This document shows positions 17,319 to 27,613 of a DNA stretch of 64,000 bases, in pieces. How positions within the stretch are numbered: position 1 is the stretch's first letter; the number at the start of each line of letters is the position of its first letter. The notes under the pieces are model-generated. The model worked only from the letters and a program-made list of their open reading frames with translations. It was not told the origin of the DNA and ran no database searches. The DNA is taken from contig NC_020541.1 in the NCBI RefSeq assembly GCF_000230695.2, positions 3,224,001-3,288,000 on the forward strand, written 5' to 3'. This stretch comes from Rhodanobacter denitrificans (GTDB lineage: Bacteria; Pseudomonadota; Gammaproteobacteria; Xanthomonadales; Rhodanobacteraceae). The position numbers and the translations under genes were made by a program.

Positions 17319-19697
17319 ATGAGCAAACCCGCTTCCCCACGCCGACGCCACCTCGCCGGGCTGTGCCTCGGCCTTGCCCTGGCTCCGCTCGGCGCCGGCA
17401 TCGCCCAGGCGCCTGCGTCCCCCGCAACGACTTCACCGGCACCGCTCATGGATACGACTGTCAGGCACGGCATCAGCATCGACACCCAGGGCGGCCAGCT
17501 CATCGTGCGCTTCGTCGCGCCCGGCATCGTGCACGTGCAGCACCCGCACGCCGCCGCGGCGCCCGCGCTGGTGCTCGACCCCGCCGCCCGCCCGGGCACC
17601 TTCGATGCCCGGCGCAGCGACGACGGCGCGAACGGGCCGGTGCTCGCCAGCGAGCGCGGCTCGGTGCGCAGGGACCGGCAGCAGCGCCAGCTGCGGATCG
17701 ACGACGCGCAGCAGCGGCCACTGCTGCAGATTGACCTCGACGCCGCACCATCCGGCGCACTGAACCTGCGCCACGACCCGCGCGACGCGCTGTACGGCAT
17801 CGGCGGCTACAACGCCACCGAAGATGCCTCGGCCGGCATGCTGCGCAACGGCAAGCAAGTGGCCATGTCTGGCGAGCAGGGCCACGCCGGCGCGCCGTTC
17901 GTGTGGAGCAGCGCCGGCTACGGCGTGCTGCTGGACAGCGACGGCGCCAGCTTCACCCTGGCGCCGGGCACCATCAGCGCCGTCGACGCCGCGCGCCGGC
18001 AGGCCGACTACTACATCCTGCTCGGCACGCCCGCGCAGATCTTCGCCGAGCTGGCCCAACTCAGCGGCCGCAGCCCGCTGTTCCCGAAGTGGGCGATGGG
18101 CTTCACCAACAGCCAGTGGGGCATCGACCAGCAGGAACTGCTGCAGATCGTCGACACCTACCGCGCCAAACACATTCCGCTCGACAACATCACGCTGGAC
18201 TTCGACTGGAAGGCGTGGGGCGAGGACGACTACGGCGAGTTCCGCTGGAACCCGGCCAAGTTCCCCGACGGCCCCAGCGGCGCCCTGAAGAAGCAGATGG
18301 ACGCCCGCGGCATCCGCCTGACCGGCATCATGAAGCCGCGCATCCACCTCGACACGGTGGAGGGACGCTACGCCAGCGCGCACGGTTTCTGGGTGCCGGA
18401 CGAGAAGGTCAGCGACGACTACTTCTCGCACAAACCGGTGCAGGACATCGACTTCGACCTCCCCGCCGCGCGCCGCTGGTTCGGCGAACTGGCGATCAAG
18501 TACGGCTACGACCACGGCATCGCCGGCTGGTGGAACGACGAGGCGGACACCGTCGGCAGCGATACCGAGTTCATGAACATGCAGCGCGCGCTGTACGACA
18601 GCCAGCGCGCCGTCTCGAACCTGCGCGTGTGGTCGATCAACCGCAACTTCTGGCTGGGCTCGCAGCGCTACGCCTACGGCCTGTGGTCCGGCGACATCCC
18701 CACCGGCTTCGCCAGCATGGCCGGCCAGCGCGCGCGCATGCTCAGCGCGATCAACGTGGGCGCGATGCAATGGGGCATGGACGGCGGCGGTTTCAAGGAC
18801 GGCACGCCGACGCCGGAAAACTACGCGCGCTGGATCCAGTTCGGCGCGTTCACGCCGATCTTCCGCGTGCACGGCGAGCTGGGCCAGAAGCGCCAGCCGT
18901 GGGTATACGGCCCGGTTGCTGAAAAAGCCGCAACCGATGCGATCCGCCTGCGCTACGCGCTGGTCCCGTACATCTACAGCTACGAGCACGCACGCCGCGC
19001 CACCGGCGTCGGCCTGGTGCGCCCGCTGCTGTTCGACTGGCCGCACGACCCGAAGCTGCGCAACGACGTCGACAGCTGGCTGTTCGGCGACTGGCTGCTG
19101 GCCTCGCCGGTGGTGGTCGAGGGCCAGACCGCCAAGGACATCTATCTTCCCGCCGGGCGCTGGACCGACTGGTTCAGCGGCAAGACGTACGACGGCGGCC
19201 AGACCATCCGTCTGGCCATCGACAGCAAGACGTGGAGCGATATCCCGCTGTTCGTCCGCGAGGGCGCGATCATCCCCACCCGCCCCGATCCGGTGGACTA
19301 CGTGGGCGAACGGCCGCTGACCCGGCTCGACGTCGACGTGTTCCCCGCCGCGCAGCGCAGCACCTTCGACTACTACGACGACGACGGCGCCAGCTACGAC
19401 TACGAGCGCGGCGCGTACTTCCTGCAGCCGCTGTCGGTGCAGCGCCAGGGCGCCACGGTGCAGTTGAACATCGGCAAGGCGAGCGGCAGCTTCAAGCCGG
19501 CGCTGCGCTTCTACCTGTTGAAGATCCACGGCGGCGCGGTCGCCCGCGTCAGCGGCAAGCTGAAGTCGTTCCCGGACCTGGAGGCGCTGCAGCAGTCCGG
19601 CGGCGAAGGCTGGGCGAGCGGCCGCGACCGCTACGGCGAGGTCACCTGGGTGCGGGTGACGGCAGGGCGCGCCACGCGGGTCACGCTCGCCATGTAG
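17319..19697 (+). CDS. exported GH31 alpha-glucosidase
   Basis: The 792-residue protein begins with a signal-like region (RRRHLAGLCLGLALAPLGAGIAQA), an N-terminal beta-sandwich, the GH31 barrel and C-terminal beta domains. Visible GH31 marks are FPKWAMGFTNSQWG, the LDFDWKAWGEDDYG segment, the nucleophile region GWWNDEAD (Asp407) and VHGELGQKRQPW. GH31 enzymes release glucose from non-reducing ends of alpha-glucans, and some act on alpha-1,6 links or alpha-xylosides. Context makes alpha-glucosidase most likely. The ATG is chosen because CGGAG lies eight bases upstream; an ATG five bases earlier is out of frame and stops at once. It is the fourth gene of the receptor operon. Confidence 0.9.
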   Translation: MSKPASPRRRHLAGLCLGLALAPLGAGIAQAPASPATTSPAPLMDTTVRHGISIDTQGGQLIVRFVAPGIVHVQHPHAAAAPALVLDPAARPGTFDARRSDDGANGPVLASERGSVRRDRQQRQLRIDDAQQRPLLQIDLDAAPSGALNLRHDPRDALYGIGGYNATEDASAGMLRNGKQVAMSGEQGHAGAPFVWSSAGYGVLLDSDGASFTLAPGTISAVDAARRQADYYILLGTPAQIFAELAQLSGRSPLFPKWAMGFTNSQWGIDQQELLQIVDTYRAKHIPLDNITLDFDWKAWGEDDYGEFRWNPAKFPDGPSGALKKQMDARGIRLTGIMKPRIHLDTVEGRYASAHGFWVPDEKVSDDYFSHKPVQDIDFDLPAARRWFGELAIKYGYDHGIAGWWNDEADTVGSDTEFMNMQRALYDSQRAVSNLRVWSINRNFWLGSQRYAYGLWSGDIPTGFASMAGQRARMLSAINVGAMQWGMDGGGFKDGTPTPENYARWIQFGAFTPIFRVHGELGQKRQPWVYGPVAEKAATDAIRLRYALVPYIYSYEHARRATGVGLVRPLLFDWPHDPKLRNDVDSWLFGDWLLASPVVVEGQTAKDIYLPAGRWTDWFSGKTYDGGQTIRLAIDSKTWSDIPLFVREGAIIPTRPDPVDYVGERPLTRLDVDVFPAAQRSTFDYYDDDGASYDYERGAYFLQPLSVQRQGATVQLNIGKASGSFKPALRFYLLKIHGGAVARVSGKLKSFPDLEALQQSGGEGWASGRDRYGEVTWVRVTAGRATRVTLAM

Positions 19698-19722
19698 GCG
19701 GCGAAGCGCCCTGGTTTCCTGA

Positions 19723-21813
<2,091 letters not shown>

Positions 21814-21890
21814 AGGCGGCCCACGGCGGCGCCGCGCGTTTGCCGCGCCGCCGCTGGACGCCGCCGCTCGCGTGTAGGACACTGCCGCAC

Positions 21891-21908
21891 GATGTAAACG
21901 TTTACATC
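21891..21908. promoter_or_regulatory. perfect 18-bp palindrome, LacI-type operator of a second specificity
   Basis: GATGTAAACGTTTACATC is perfectly self-complementary and centred on CG, as in LacI-family operators. It lies 69 bp before the GH39 start and differs from the four TGAATACGTATGCA sites, which suggests a separate regulator encoded elsewhere. Confidence 0.75.
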
Positions 21909-21976
21909 CTGACGGTTGCGGGCTTGGCCCGCTTCCCCGCCCCGCGCCATCCAGGCGTCGAACAGGACCCCCCGCC

Positions 21977-23533
21977 ATGACTCTTTCCGCCTCGCTTCGC
22001 CAGCTGGCCCTGGGCCTTTGCGCAGCCGCCCTGCTGCTCGCCGGCACGGCGGTCGCGGCGCCGCCCGCCACGACCGCCGTCAGCCTGCACGTCGACGCCC
22101 GCGCGCAAGGCACGCCGTTCCCGCATTTCTGGGAACAGATGCTGGGCTCCGGCCGCGCCGCGCTGGCGCTGCGCGACGACTACCGCAAGGACCTGGACGC
22201 CGTGCACCAGGCCACCGGCGTCGGCTACATCCGCTTCCACGGCATCCTCGACCACGACGTGGGCCTGGTGCAGCGCGACGCGCAAGGCAGGATCTCCTAC
22301 AACTTCTCCTACGTCGACCAGATCTACGACGGCCTGCTCGAGCACGGCTTCAAGCCGTTCGTCGAACTCGGCTTCATGCCGCCGGAGTTGACTTCCGACC
22401 CCGCCGCGCTGCACCCGTTCTGGTACCACCCGAACGTCGCGCCGCCGAAGGACTATACCGAGTGGGACGCGATGATCGGCGCATTGGCCAAACACCTGGT
22501 CGAGCGCTACGGCATCGACGAGGTGGCCAGCTGGTACTTCGAGGTGTGGAACGAGCCGAACATCGGTTTCTGGACCGGCCAGCCGGCGCAGGCGAGCTAC
22601 TTCACCCTGTACGACCACACCGCGCGCGCGCTGAAGGCGGTCAGCCCGCGCCTGCGTGTGGGCGGCCCGGCCACCGCGCAGGCGGCGTGGGCCGGCGACT
22701 TCCTCGCCCACGCGCACAAGAGCAAGGTGCCGGTCGATTTCGTCAGCAGCCACGTCTACGGCGACGACACCGCCGACAACGTGTTCCACAGCGACGAGAA
22801 GATCCCGCGCGCCGACATGGTCTGCCGCGCGGTGGACAAGGTGCACCGGGAAATCGCCGCCTCGCCCTACCCGCACCTGCCGCTGATCTTCAGCGAGTAC
22901 AACGCCAGCTACGCCAACCTGCCGAACGTCACCGACACCGTGTTCATGGGGCCGTGGCTGGCCAACACCATCCGCCAGTGCGCGGGCAAGGTCGAGGCGA
23001 TGAGCTACTGGTCGTTCTCCGACGTGTTCGAGGAACAGGGCATCGTGCGCAACCCGTTCTACGGCGGTTTCGGCCTGATCGCCGCCAACCGCATCACCAA
23101 ACCCGCGTTCAACGCGTTCGCGCTCCTGCACAAGCTGGGCGAGCGGCAGCTGGCGACCAAGTCCGATTCCGCCCTGGTCACCCGCCGCGGCGACGGCACG
23201 CTGGTGATCGCACTGTGGAACTACGCCCCGCCCGTCGGCGACACCGCCAGCTACACCCCGGGCAAACCCGCCGGCACGCCGAAGCGCTTCGACGTCGCCG
23301 TGAAGCACCTGCCCGCCGCCGCCCGCGCCACGGTCTGGCGCGTGGACGAAACCCACGGCAACGCCGTCGCCGCGTTCGACCGCATGGGCCGCCCCGACTC
23401 CCCCAGCCGCGCGCAGATCGCCCAACTGCGCGCAGCCGGCGCGCTGGCCGCGCCGGAGACGATGGATGTGCACAGCGGCAAGCTCGCGATCGACGTGCCG
23501 GTGCAAGGACTGGTGGTGATCGAGTTGCGCTGA
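21977..23533 (+). CDS. exported GH39 beta-xylosidase-like glycoside hydrolase
   Basis: The 518-residue protein has a signal peptide (cleavage near AVAAPP) and the GH39 pattern: PHFWEQMLGSGRA, IRFHGILDHDV, acid/base Glu193 in VWNEPN and nucleophile Glu307 in FSEYNAS. These enzymes usually release xylose from xylo-oligosaccharides with retention. Its position within an alpha-glucan locus is odd, and its own distinct operator implies that it answers to another sugar. A beta-xylosidase is the best call; activity on other pentosides or beta-glycosides is possible. The product is probably periplasmic. Confidence 0.88.
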   Translation: MTLSASLRQLALGLCAAALLLAGTAVAAPPATTAVSLHVDARAQGTPFPHFWEQMLGSGRAALALRDDYRKDLDAVHQATGVGYIRFHGILDHDVGLVQRDAQGRISYNFSYVDQIYDGLLEHGFKPFVELGFMPPELTSDPAALHPFWYHPNVAPPKDYTEWDAMIGALAKHLVERYGIDEVASWYFEVWNEPNIGFWTGQPAQASYFTLYDHTARALKAVSPRLRVGGPATAQAAWAGDFLAHAHKSKVPVDFVSSHVYGDDTADNVFHSDEKIPRADMVCRAVDKVHREIAASPYPHLPLIFSEYNASYANLPNVTDTVFMGPWLANTIRQCAGKVEAMSYWSFSDVFEEQGIVRNPFYGGFGLIAANRITKPAFNAFALLHKLGERQLATKSDSALVTRRGDGTLVIALWNYAPPVGDTASYTPGKPAGTPKRFDVAVKHLPAAARATVWRVDETHGNAVAAFDRMGRPDSPSRAQIAQLRAAGALAAPETMDVHSGKLAIDVPVQGLVVIELR

Positions 23534-23604
23534 GGCCCGCGGGACGCCCGGGGGCGCGGCCCGGCCGCCGCGCGCCCGCACGCACCGCCCTTCCGCGCGG
23601 CGCA

Positions 23605-23618
23605 TGAATACGTATGCA
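23605..23618. promoter_or_regulatory. LacI-type operator copy 3
   Basis: TGAATACGTATGCA, between the GH39 gene and the (alpha/alpha)6 glycosidase. It lies 115 bp before the strong ribosome-binding site's ATG (23733), so it marks a separate promoter for the glycosidase and MFS transporter. Confidence 0.8.
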
Positions 23619-23732
23619 TGGGCTGGTTGCTGCAGTGCGACGCTATCTACCATGCGTTGGCAACCCGCACGAACCGCCCGACCGCAGCCGCGGGCGGCGT
23701 GCCGGCGCGACACCACAGCTGCAGGAGGGGAC

Positions 23733-23786
23733 ATGCCGATCGAGCACATCACCCAGCACGGGCCACGTACGGCACGCGCATGTTGA
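23733..23786 (+). CDS. 17-codon leader or frameshifted 5' end of the next gene
   Basis: ATG 23733 is preceded by a very strong site, AGGAGGGG, with ideal spacing. It reads 17 codons (MPIEHITQHGPRTARAC) to a TGA at 23784. The stop overlaps the ATG at 23780, which begins the signal-like sequence of the glycosidase in another frame. This is either a short coupled leader peptide or the true N-terminus of the glycosidase separated by a one- or two-base change. Confidence 0.45.
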   Translation: MPIEHITQHGPRTARAC

Positions 23787-25999
23787 GCATCGCCCTGGCC
23801 GCCGCGCTGGCAGCGGGCGCAGTGGCGCCGGACTGGCACGACGGACTGGACTGGCACGGCGTGCACGTCGCCATCAGCCGCGACGCGCAGCAGGGTTACA
23901 CGCTGGCGTGGCCCTACGGCCAGCGCACGATCGCGGCGCAGCCGCTCGCCACGCAAACCGCCAGCCCGCTGTTCGACGGCCTGTTCGCGATGGCGCAGGA
24001 CGACCTGAAGCAGGATTCGGTCAGCGCGATCCGCGACGGCGCGTTCGACCACGGCCAGCCGATCCCCTGCCAGTGTTTCGAGACCGGCCTGAAGTGGCCG
24101 TACGTGTGGACGCGCGACCTGTCCTACGCGATCGACCTGGGCCTGTGGCGCTTCGACCCCGCGCGCTCGCGCAACGGGCTGAAGTTCAAGCTGTCCGGCG
24201 TGCGCGTTGCGTCCGCGCCGCAGGGCCCGGCTCCCAAACGGCTTTACCCGATGCAGGACACCGGCTCCGGCGGCAGCTGGCCGATCAGCACCGACCGCGT
24301 GGTGTGGTTCCTCGGCGCGCGCCACCTGCTCGACGACCAGGCCTTTGCCGACGACGTCTACCGCGCGCTCGACGCCACCCTGGCGCAGGATCGCCAGTAC
24401 GCGTTCGACGCCGGCTTCGGCCTGTACCGCGGCGAGACCTCGTTCCTCGACTGGCGCGAACAGAGCTACCCCGCGTGGACGGCGGACGAGGTGACCTTCA
24501 TCGCGCAGTCCTACGCGCTGTCCACCAACGTGCTGCATTACCAGGCGCTGCAGCTGGCCGCGAACCTGGCCGACACCCACCATGACGCGAAAGCCGCCGC
24601 CGGCTACCGCGCCGACGCGGCGGCGCTGAAGGCAGCGATCAACGCGCACTTCTGGCGCGCCGAGCGCGGCATGTACATGAGCTACCTCAGCGGCGACGGC
24701 ACACCGTACGACAGCTACGACCTGCTCGGCATCGCGCTGGCGATCGACAGCGGCGTGGCCGGCGGCGAACGCGCGAAGCAGGCGCTGGCGAACTACCCAA
24801 CGTGGCCCGCGGGCAGCCCGGTGATCTGGCCCGAGCGTGCCGACCAGCCGATCTATCACAACCGCGCGATCTGGCCGTTCGTCAGCGCCTACGCGCTGCG
24901 CGCCGCGCGCCTTACCGAACAACCCGCGCGCATCGCGCACGAGATCGAGTCGGTGCTGCGCGGCGCCGCGCTGTATGGCTCCAACATGGAGAACTACGAG
25001 CTGCTGACCCAGGGCCAGCACGTGGACGAAGGCAAACTCAGCGGCCCGGTGGTGAATTCACCCCGCCAGCTGTGGTCGGTGGCGGCGGCGCTGGCGGTGG
25101 TCACCGAAGGCGTGTTCGGCCTGAACGAGGACGGCAGCGTTGAGCCGAAGCTGCCGACCGCGCTGGTGCCGATGCTGTTCGGCCAGCGCCGCACGATCAC
25201 GCTCGACCTGCACGAGCGGCAGATCACCTTGCAGTTGCCGGAGAAAATCAGCGGCAACCTGCTGGTCGCCGACCGCACCCGCACGCAAGGTACGGCGACC
25301 ACGGTGACGCTGAAGGCGGTACAGGTGCCCGATGCACCGCTCCGCACCGACGCGCCGCTGTACGCGCCGCTCGCCCCCGCCGCGCCGGTCGTCCAAGCCG
25401 CCGGCAATGGCTGGCGGGTCAGCGCAGAGGGCAAGGTGCGGCTCTATCTCAACGGCCGCGCGCATGGCGATATCGACGGCACTGCGACGCTGCCGCGGCA
25501 ACCGGGCCTGACCTGCTTCAGCGCCACGCGGGTGGACGCGCACGGACTGGAATCGCTGCACAGTCCCGACACCTGCGTGGGCGAAACGGCGAAGGTCAAC
25601 GGCAGCTGGCCGCGCAGGTGGACCGCGCCCGCTACCGGCCGCTACCGCGTCGCGCTGGACTACGCCAACGATCACGGCCCGATCAACACCGGCATCACCG
25701 CCGCGGTGAAGATGCTGGAGGTCAGCTGCGCCGGCAGCGACCCGCAGCGCCTGCCGATCGTGATGCCACACAGCGTGCGTGCGCAGCGCTCCACCTGGGG
25801 CACGTTCACCGCGCAAGCCGGCAGCGCCTGCCGCTTCGCCCTCGACGACGGATTCAACATGAGCTACCTCGCCCACTTCGCCCATTACACCGCCAACAAT
25901 GGCAGCGGCGGCAATGGCGGCAGCAGCGGCCCGTTGAACCAGGCCGAGGTGCACGCGCTGCTGATCGCTCCGCTCGCCGCCGACCGGGGCACGCCATGA
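23780..25999 (+). CDS. exported (alpha/alpha)6-barrel glycosidase (GH63/GH15-like six-hairpin enzyme)
   Basis: From ATG 23780 the product is 739 residues. A short signal-like MLSIALAAALAAGAVA lacks the usual basic start. A large helical domain follows with motifs common to six-hairpin glycosidases (KWPYVWTRDLSYAIDLGLW; ETSFLDWREQSYPAW; YDLLGIALAIDSG; PVIWPERADQPIYHNRAIWPF; GVFGLNEDG). The C-terminus is beta-rich. Catalytic residues are not assigned with confidence. Related proteins act on alpha-glucosidic ends, which fits the locus. The frame stays open upstream to ATG 23618, but that stretch covers the operator and looks non-coding. Its stop overlaps the MFS transporter start (ATGA). Confidence 0.75.
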   Translation: MLSIALAAALAAGAVAPDWHDGLDWHGVHVAISRDAQQGYTLAWPYGQRTIAAQPLATQTASPLFDGLFAMAQDDLKQDSVSAIRDGAFDHGQPIPCQCFETGLKWPYVWTRDLSYAIDLGLWRFDPARSRNGLKFKLSGVRVASAPQGPAPKRLYPMQDTGSGGSWPISTDRVVWFLGARHLLDDQAFADDVYRALDATLAQDRQYAFDAGFGLYRGETSFLDWREQSYPAWTADEVTFIAQSYALSTNVLHYQALQLAANLADTHHDAKAAAGYRADAAALKAAINAHFWRAERGMYMSYLSGDGTPYDSYDLLGIALAIDSGVAGGERAKQALANYPTWPAGSPVIWPERADQPIYHNRAIWPFVSAYALRAARLTEQPARIAHEIESVLRGAALYGSNMENYELLTQGQHVDEGKLSGPVVNSPRQLWSVAAALAVVTEGVFGLNEDGSVEPKLPTALVPMLFGQRRTITLDLHERQITLQLPEKISGNLLVADRTRTQGTATTVTLKAVQVPDAPLRTDAPLYAPLAPAAPVVQAAGNGWRVSAEGKVRLYLNGRAHGDIDGTATLPRQPGLTCFSATRVDAHGLESLHSPDTCVGETAKVNGSWPRRWTAPATGRYRVALDYANDHGPINTGITAAVKMLEVSCAGSDPQRLPIVMPHSVRAQRSTWGTFTAQAGSACRFALDDGFNMSYLAHFAHYTANNGSGGNGGSSGPLNQAEVHALLIAPLAADRGTP

Positions 26000-27489
26000 A
26001 GGACGGCAGGGTCTCGCGCGCCAAACCCGAGCTGTCGTTCTGGCAGATCTGGCACATGTGCTTCGGCTTCCTCGGCATCCAGTTCGGCTTCGCGCTGCAG
26101 AACGCGAACGTCAGCCGCATCTTCCAGACGCTGGGCGCGAACGTGGACCAGATCCCGGTGCTGTGGATCGCCGCGCCGCTCACCGGGCTGATCGTGCAGC
26201 CGGTGATCGGCTACTTCTCCGACCGCACCTGGAACCGCTTCGGTCGCCGCCGGCCGTACTTCTTCGCCGGGGCGGTGCTGGCCACGCTGGCGCTGCTGGC
26301 GATGCCTAACTCGCCCACGCTGTGGATCGCCGCCGGCCTGCTGTGGATCATGGACGCCTCGTTCAACGTGTCGATGGAGCCGTTCCGCGCCTTCGTCGGC
26401 GACCAGCTGCCGCCACGCCAGCGCCCGCTGGGCTACGCGATGCAGAGCGTCTTCATCGGCGTGGGCGCGGTGGTCGCCTCGTTCCTGCCCTACCTGCTCA
26501 CCCACTTCGGCGTGGCCAACACGGCGCCGCCAGGCGAGGTGCCGCACTCGGTGAAGTACGCCTTCTACGCCGGCGCGTTCGTGCTGCTGGGCGCCATGCT
26601 GTGGACCATCCTCGGCACCCGCGAATACCCGCCGGAGCAGCTGGTAGCGTTTTCCGACAACCGCATCGAGGAGGCGCCCGGCAGCGTCGCCGGCGCGTGG
26701 AAGATCGGCGCGCTGTTCCTGCTGTTGGGGCTGGTATTGCTGGGCCTGATCGGGAAGTTCGCGCTGGAGAAGGAGCTGTACCTGCTGGCCGGCGGCCTGG
26801 CGGTGTTCGGCGCGCTGTTCGTGTGGCTCAGCCAGACCCGCAGCGACGGTGCGCTGCGCCACATCATGGGCGACCTGCACGGCATGCCGCTGCCGATGCG
26901 CCGGCTGAACTGGGTGCAGTTCTTCTCGTGGTTCGCGATGTTCGCCATGTGGATCAACACCACGCCGGCGGTGGCCGGGCACTTCTACGGCAGCACCGAT
27001 ACCACCTCGGTGGCCTACAACGAAGGTGCCAACTGGGCCGGCGTGCTGATGGGCACCTACAACGGCGTGGGCGTGCTGGCGGCCATCGCCATTCCGCTGC
27101 TGGCGCGCGCCTGCGGGCTGCGCTGGAGCCACCTCATCAACCTGTGGCTGGGCGGGCTGGGCCTGCTCTCGTTCCTGGTCATCCGCGACCCGCACTGGCT
27201 GATCGTGTCCATGGTGGGCGTGGGCTTTGCCTGGGCCTCGATCCTCTCGCTGCCCTACGCGATGCTGTCGGACAACCTGCCGGCGGCGAAGATGGGCGTG
27301 TACATGGGCATCTTCAATTTCTTCATCGTGATCCCGCAGCTGCTGGCCGCCAGCGTGCTGGGCGTGCTGCTGAAACTGTTCTTCCACAACCAGCCGATCT
27401 GGGCGCTGGGCCTGGGCGGCGCCAGCCTGCTCGTCGCCGGTCTGTGCACGCTGCGCGTAGCCGAACCTACCGCCCCCTCGTCACCGTAG
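25996..27489 (+). CDS. MFS maltose/disaccharide transporter (GPH/SLC45-like)
   Basis: The 497-residue integral membrane protein has about 12 predicted helices. An N-terminal LSFWQIWHMCFGFLGIQFGFALQ is followed by the MFS loop signature DRTWNRFGRRRPYF, and PLPMRRLNWVQFFSWFAMFAMW begins the second half. Relatives in Xanthomonas and Caulobacter lie in maltose loci, and eukaryotic SLC45 proteins carry sucrose; the family symports protons with disaccharides. It is translated from an ATG overlapping the glycosidase stop, under operator copy 3. Its TAG stop lies inside the REP-like palindrome that follows. The substrate is most likely maltose or short maltodextrins, by context. Confidence 0.87.
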   Translation: MKDGRVSRAKPELSFWQIWHMCFGFLGIQFGFALQNANVSRIFQTLGANVDQIPVLWIAAPLTGLIVQPVIGYFSDRTWNRFGRRRPYFFAGAVLATLALLAMPNSPTLWIAAGLLWIMDASFNVSMEPFRAFVGDQLPPRQRPLGYAMQSVFIGVGAVVASFLPYLLTHFGVANTAPPGEVPHSVKYAFYAGAFVLLGAMLWTILGTREYPPEQLVAFSDNRIEEAPGSVAGAWKIGALFLLLGLVLLGLIGKFALEKELYLLAGGLAVFGALFVWLSQTRSDGALRHIMGDLHGMPLPMRRLNWVQFFSWFAMFAMWINTTPAVAGHFYGSTDTTSVAYNEGANWAGVLMGTYNGVGVLAAIAIPLLARACGLRWSHLINLWLGGLGLLSFLVIRDPHWLIVSMVGVGFAWASILSLPYAMLSDNLPAAKMGVYMGIFNFFIVIPQLLAASVLGVLLKLFFHNQPIWALGLGGASLLVAGLCTLRVAEPTAPSSP

Positions 27490-27568
27490 GAGCCCGCTCG
27501 CGGGCGATGCTCTTGCTCCGGCGAAGCCAATCCCGTCTCCGCAGCATCGCCCGCGAGCGGGCTCCCAC
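27486..27568. repeat. REP-like paired palindrome (copy 2)
   Basis: GTAGGAGCCCGCTCGCGGGC is followed by GATGCTCTTGCTC, then the mirrored GCATCGCCCGCGAGCGGGCTCCCAC. The element matches copy 1 at 8048-8125 with a few changes. It supplies the MFS gene's stop codon and may stabilise or end that transcript. Confidence 0.85.
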
Positions 27569-27613
27569 CTTCAAATGTGCGTGTCGCAGACAAGCACTGA
27601 CCGGAAAAACACG

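Noticed and set aside
21891..21908. Palindrome considered as a fifth copy of the glucan operator
   Set aside because: The sequence TGTAAACGTTTACA differs from TGAATACGTATGCA at key positions, so it is treated as another regulator's site.
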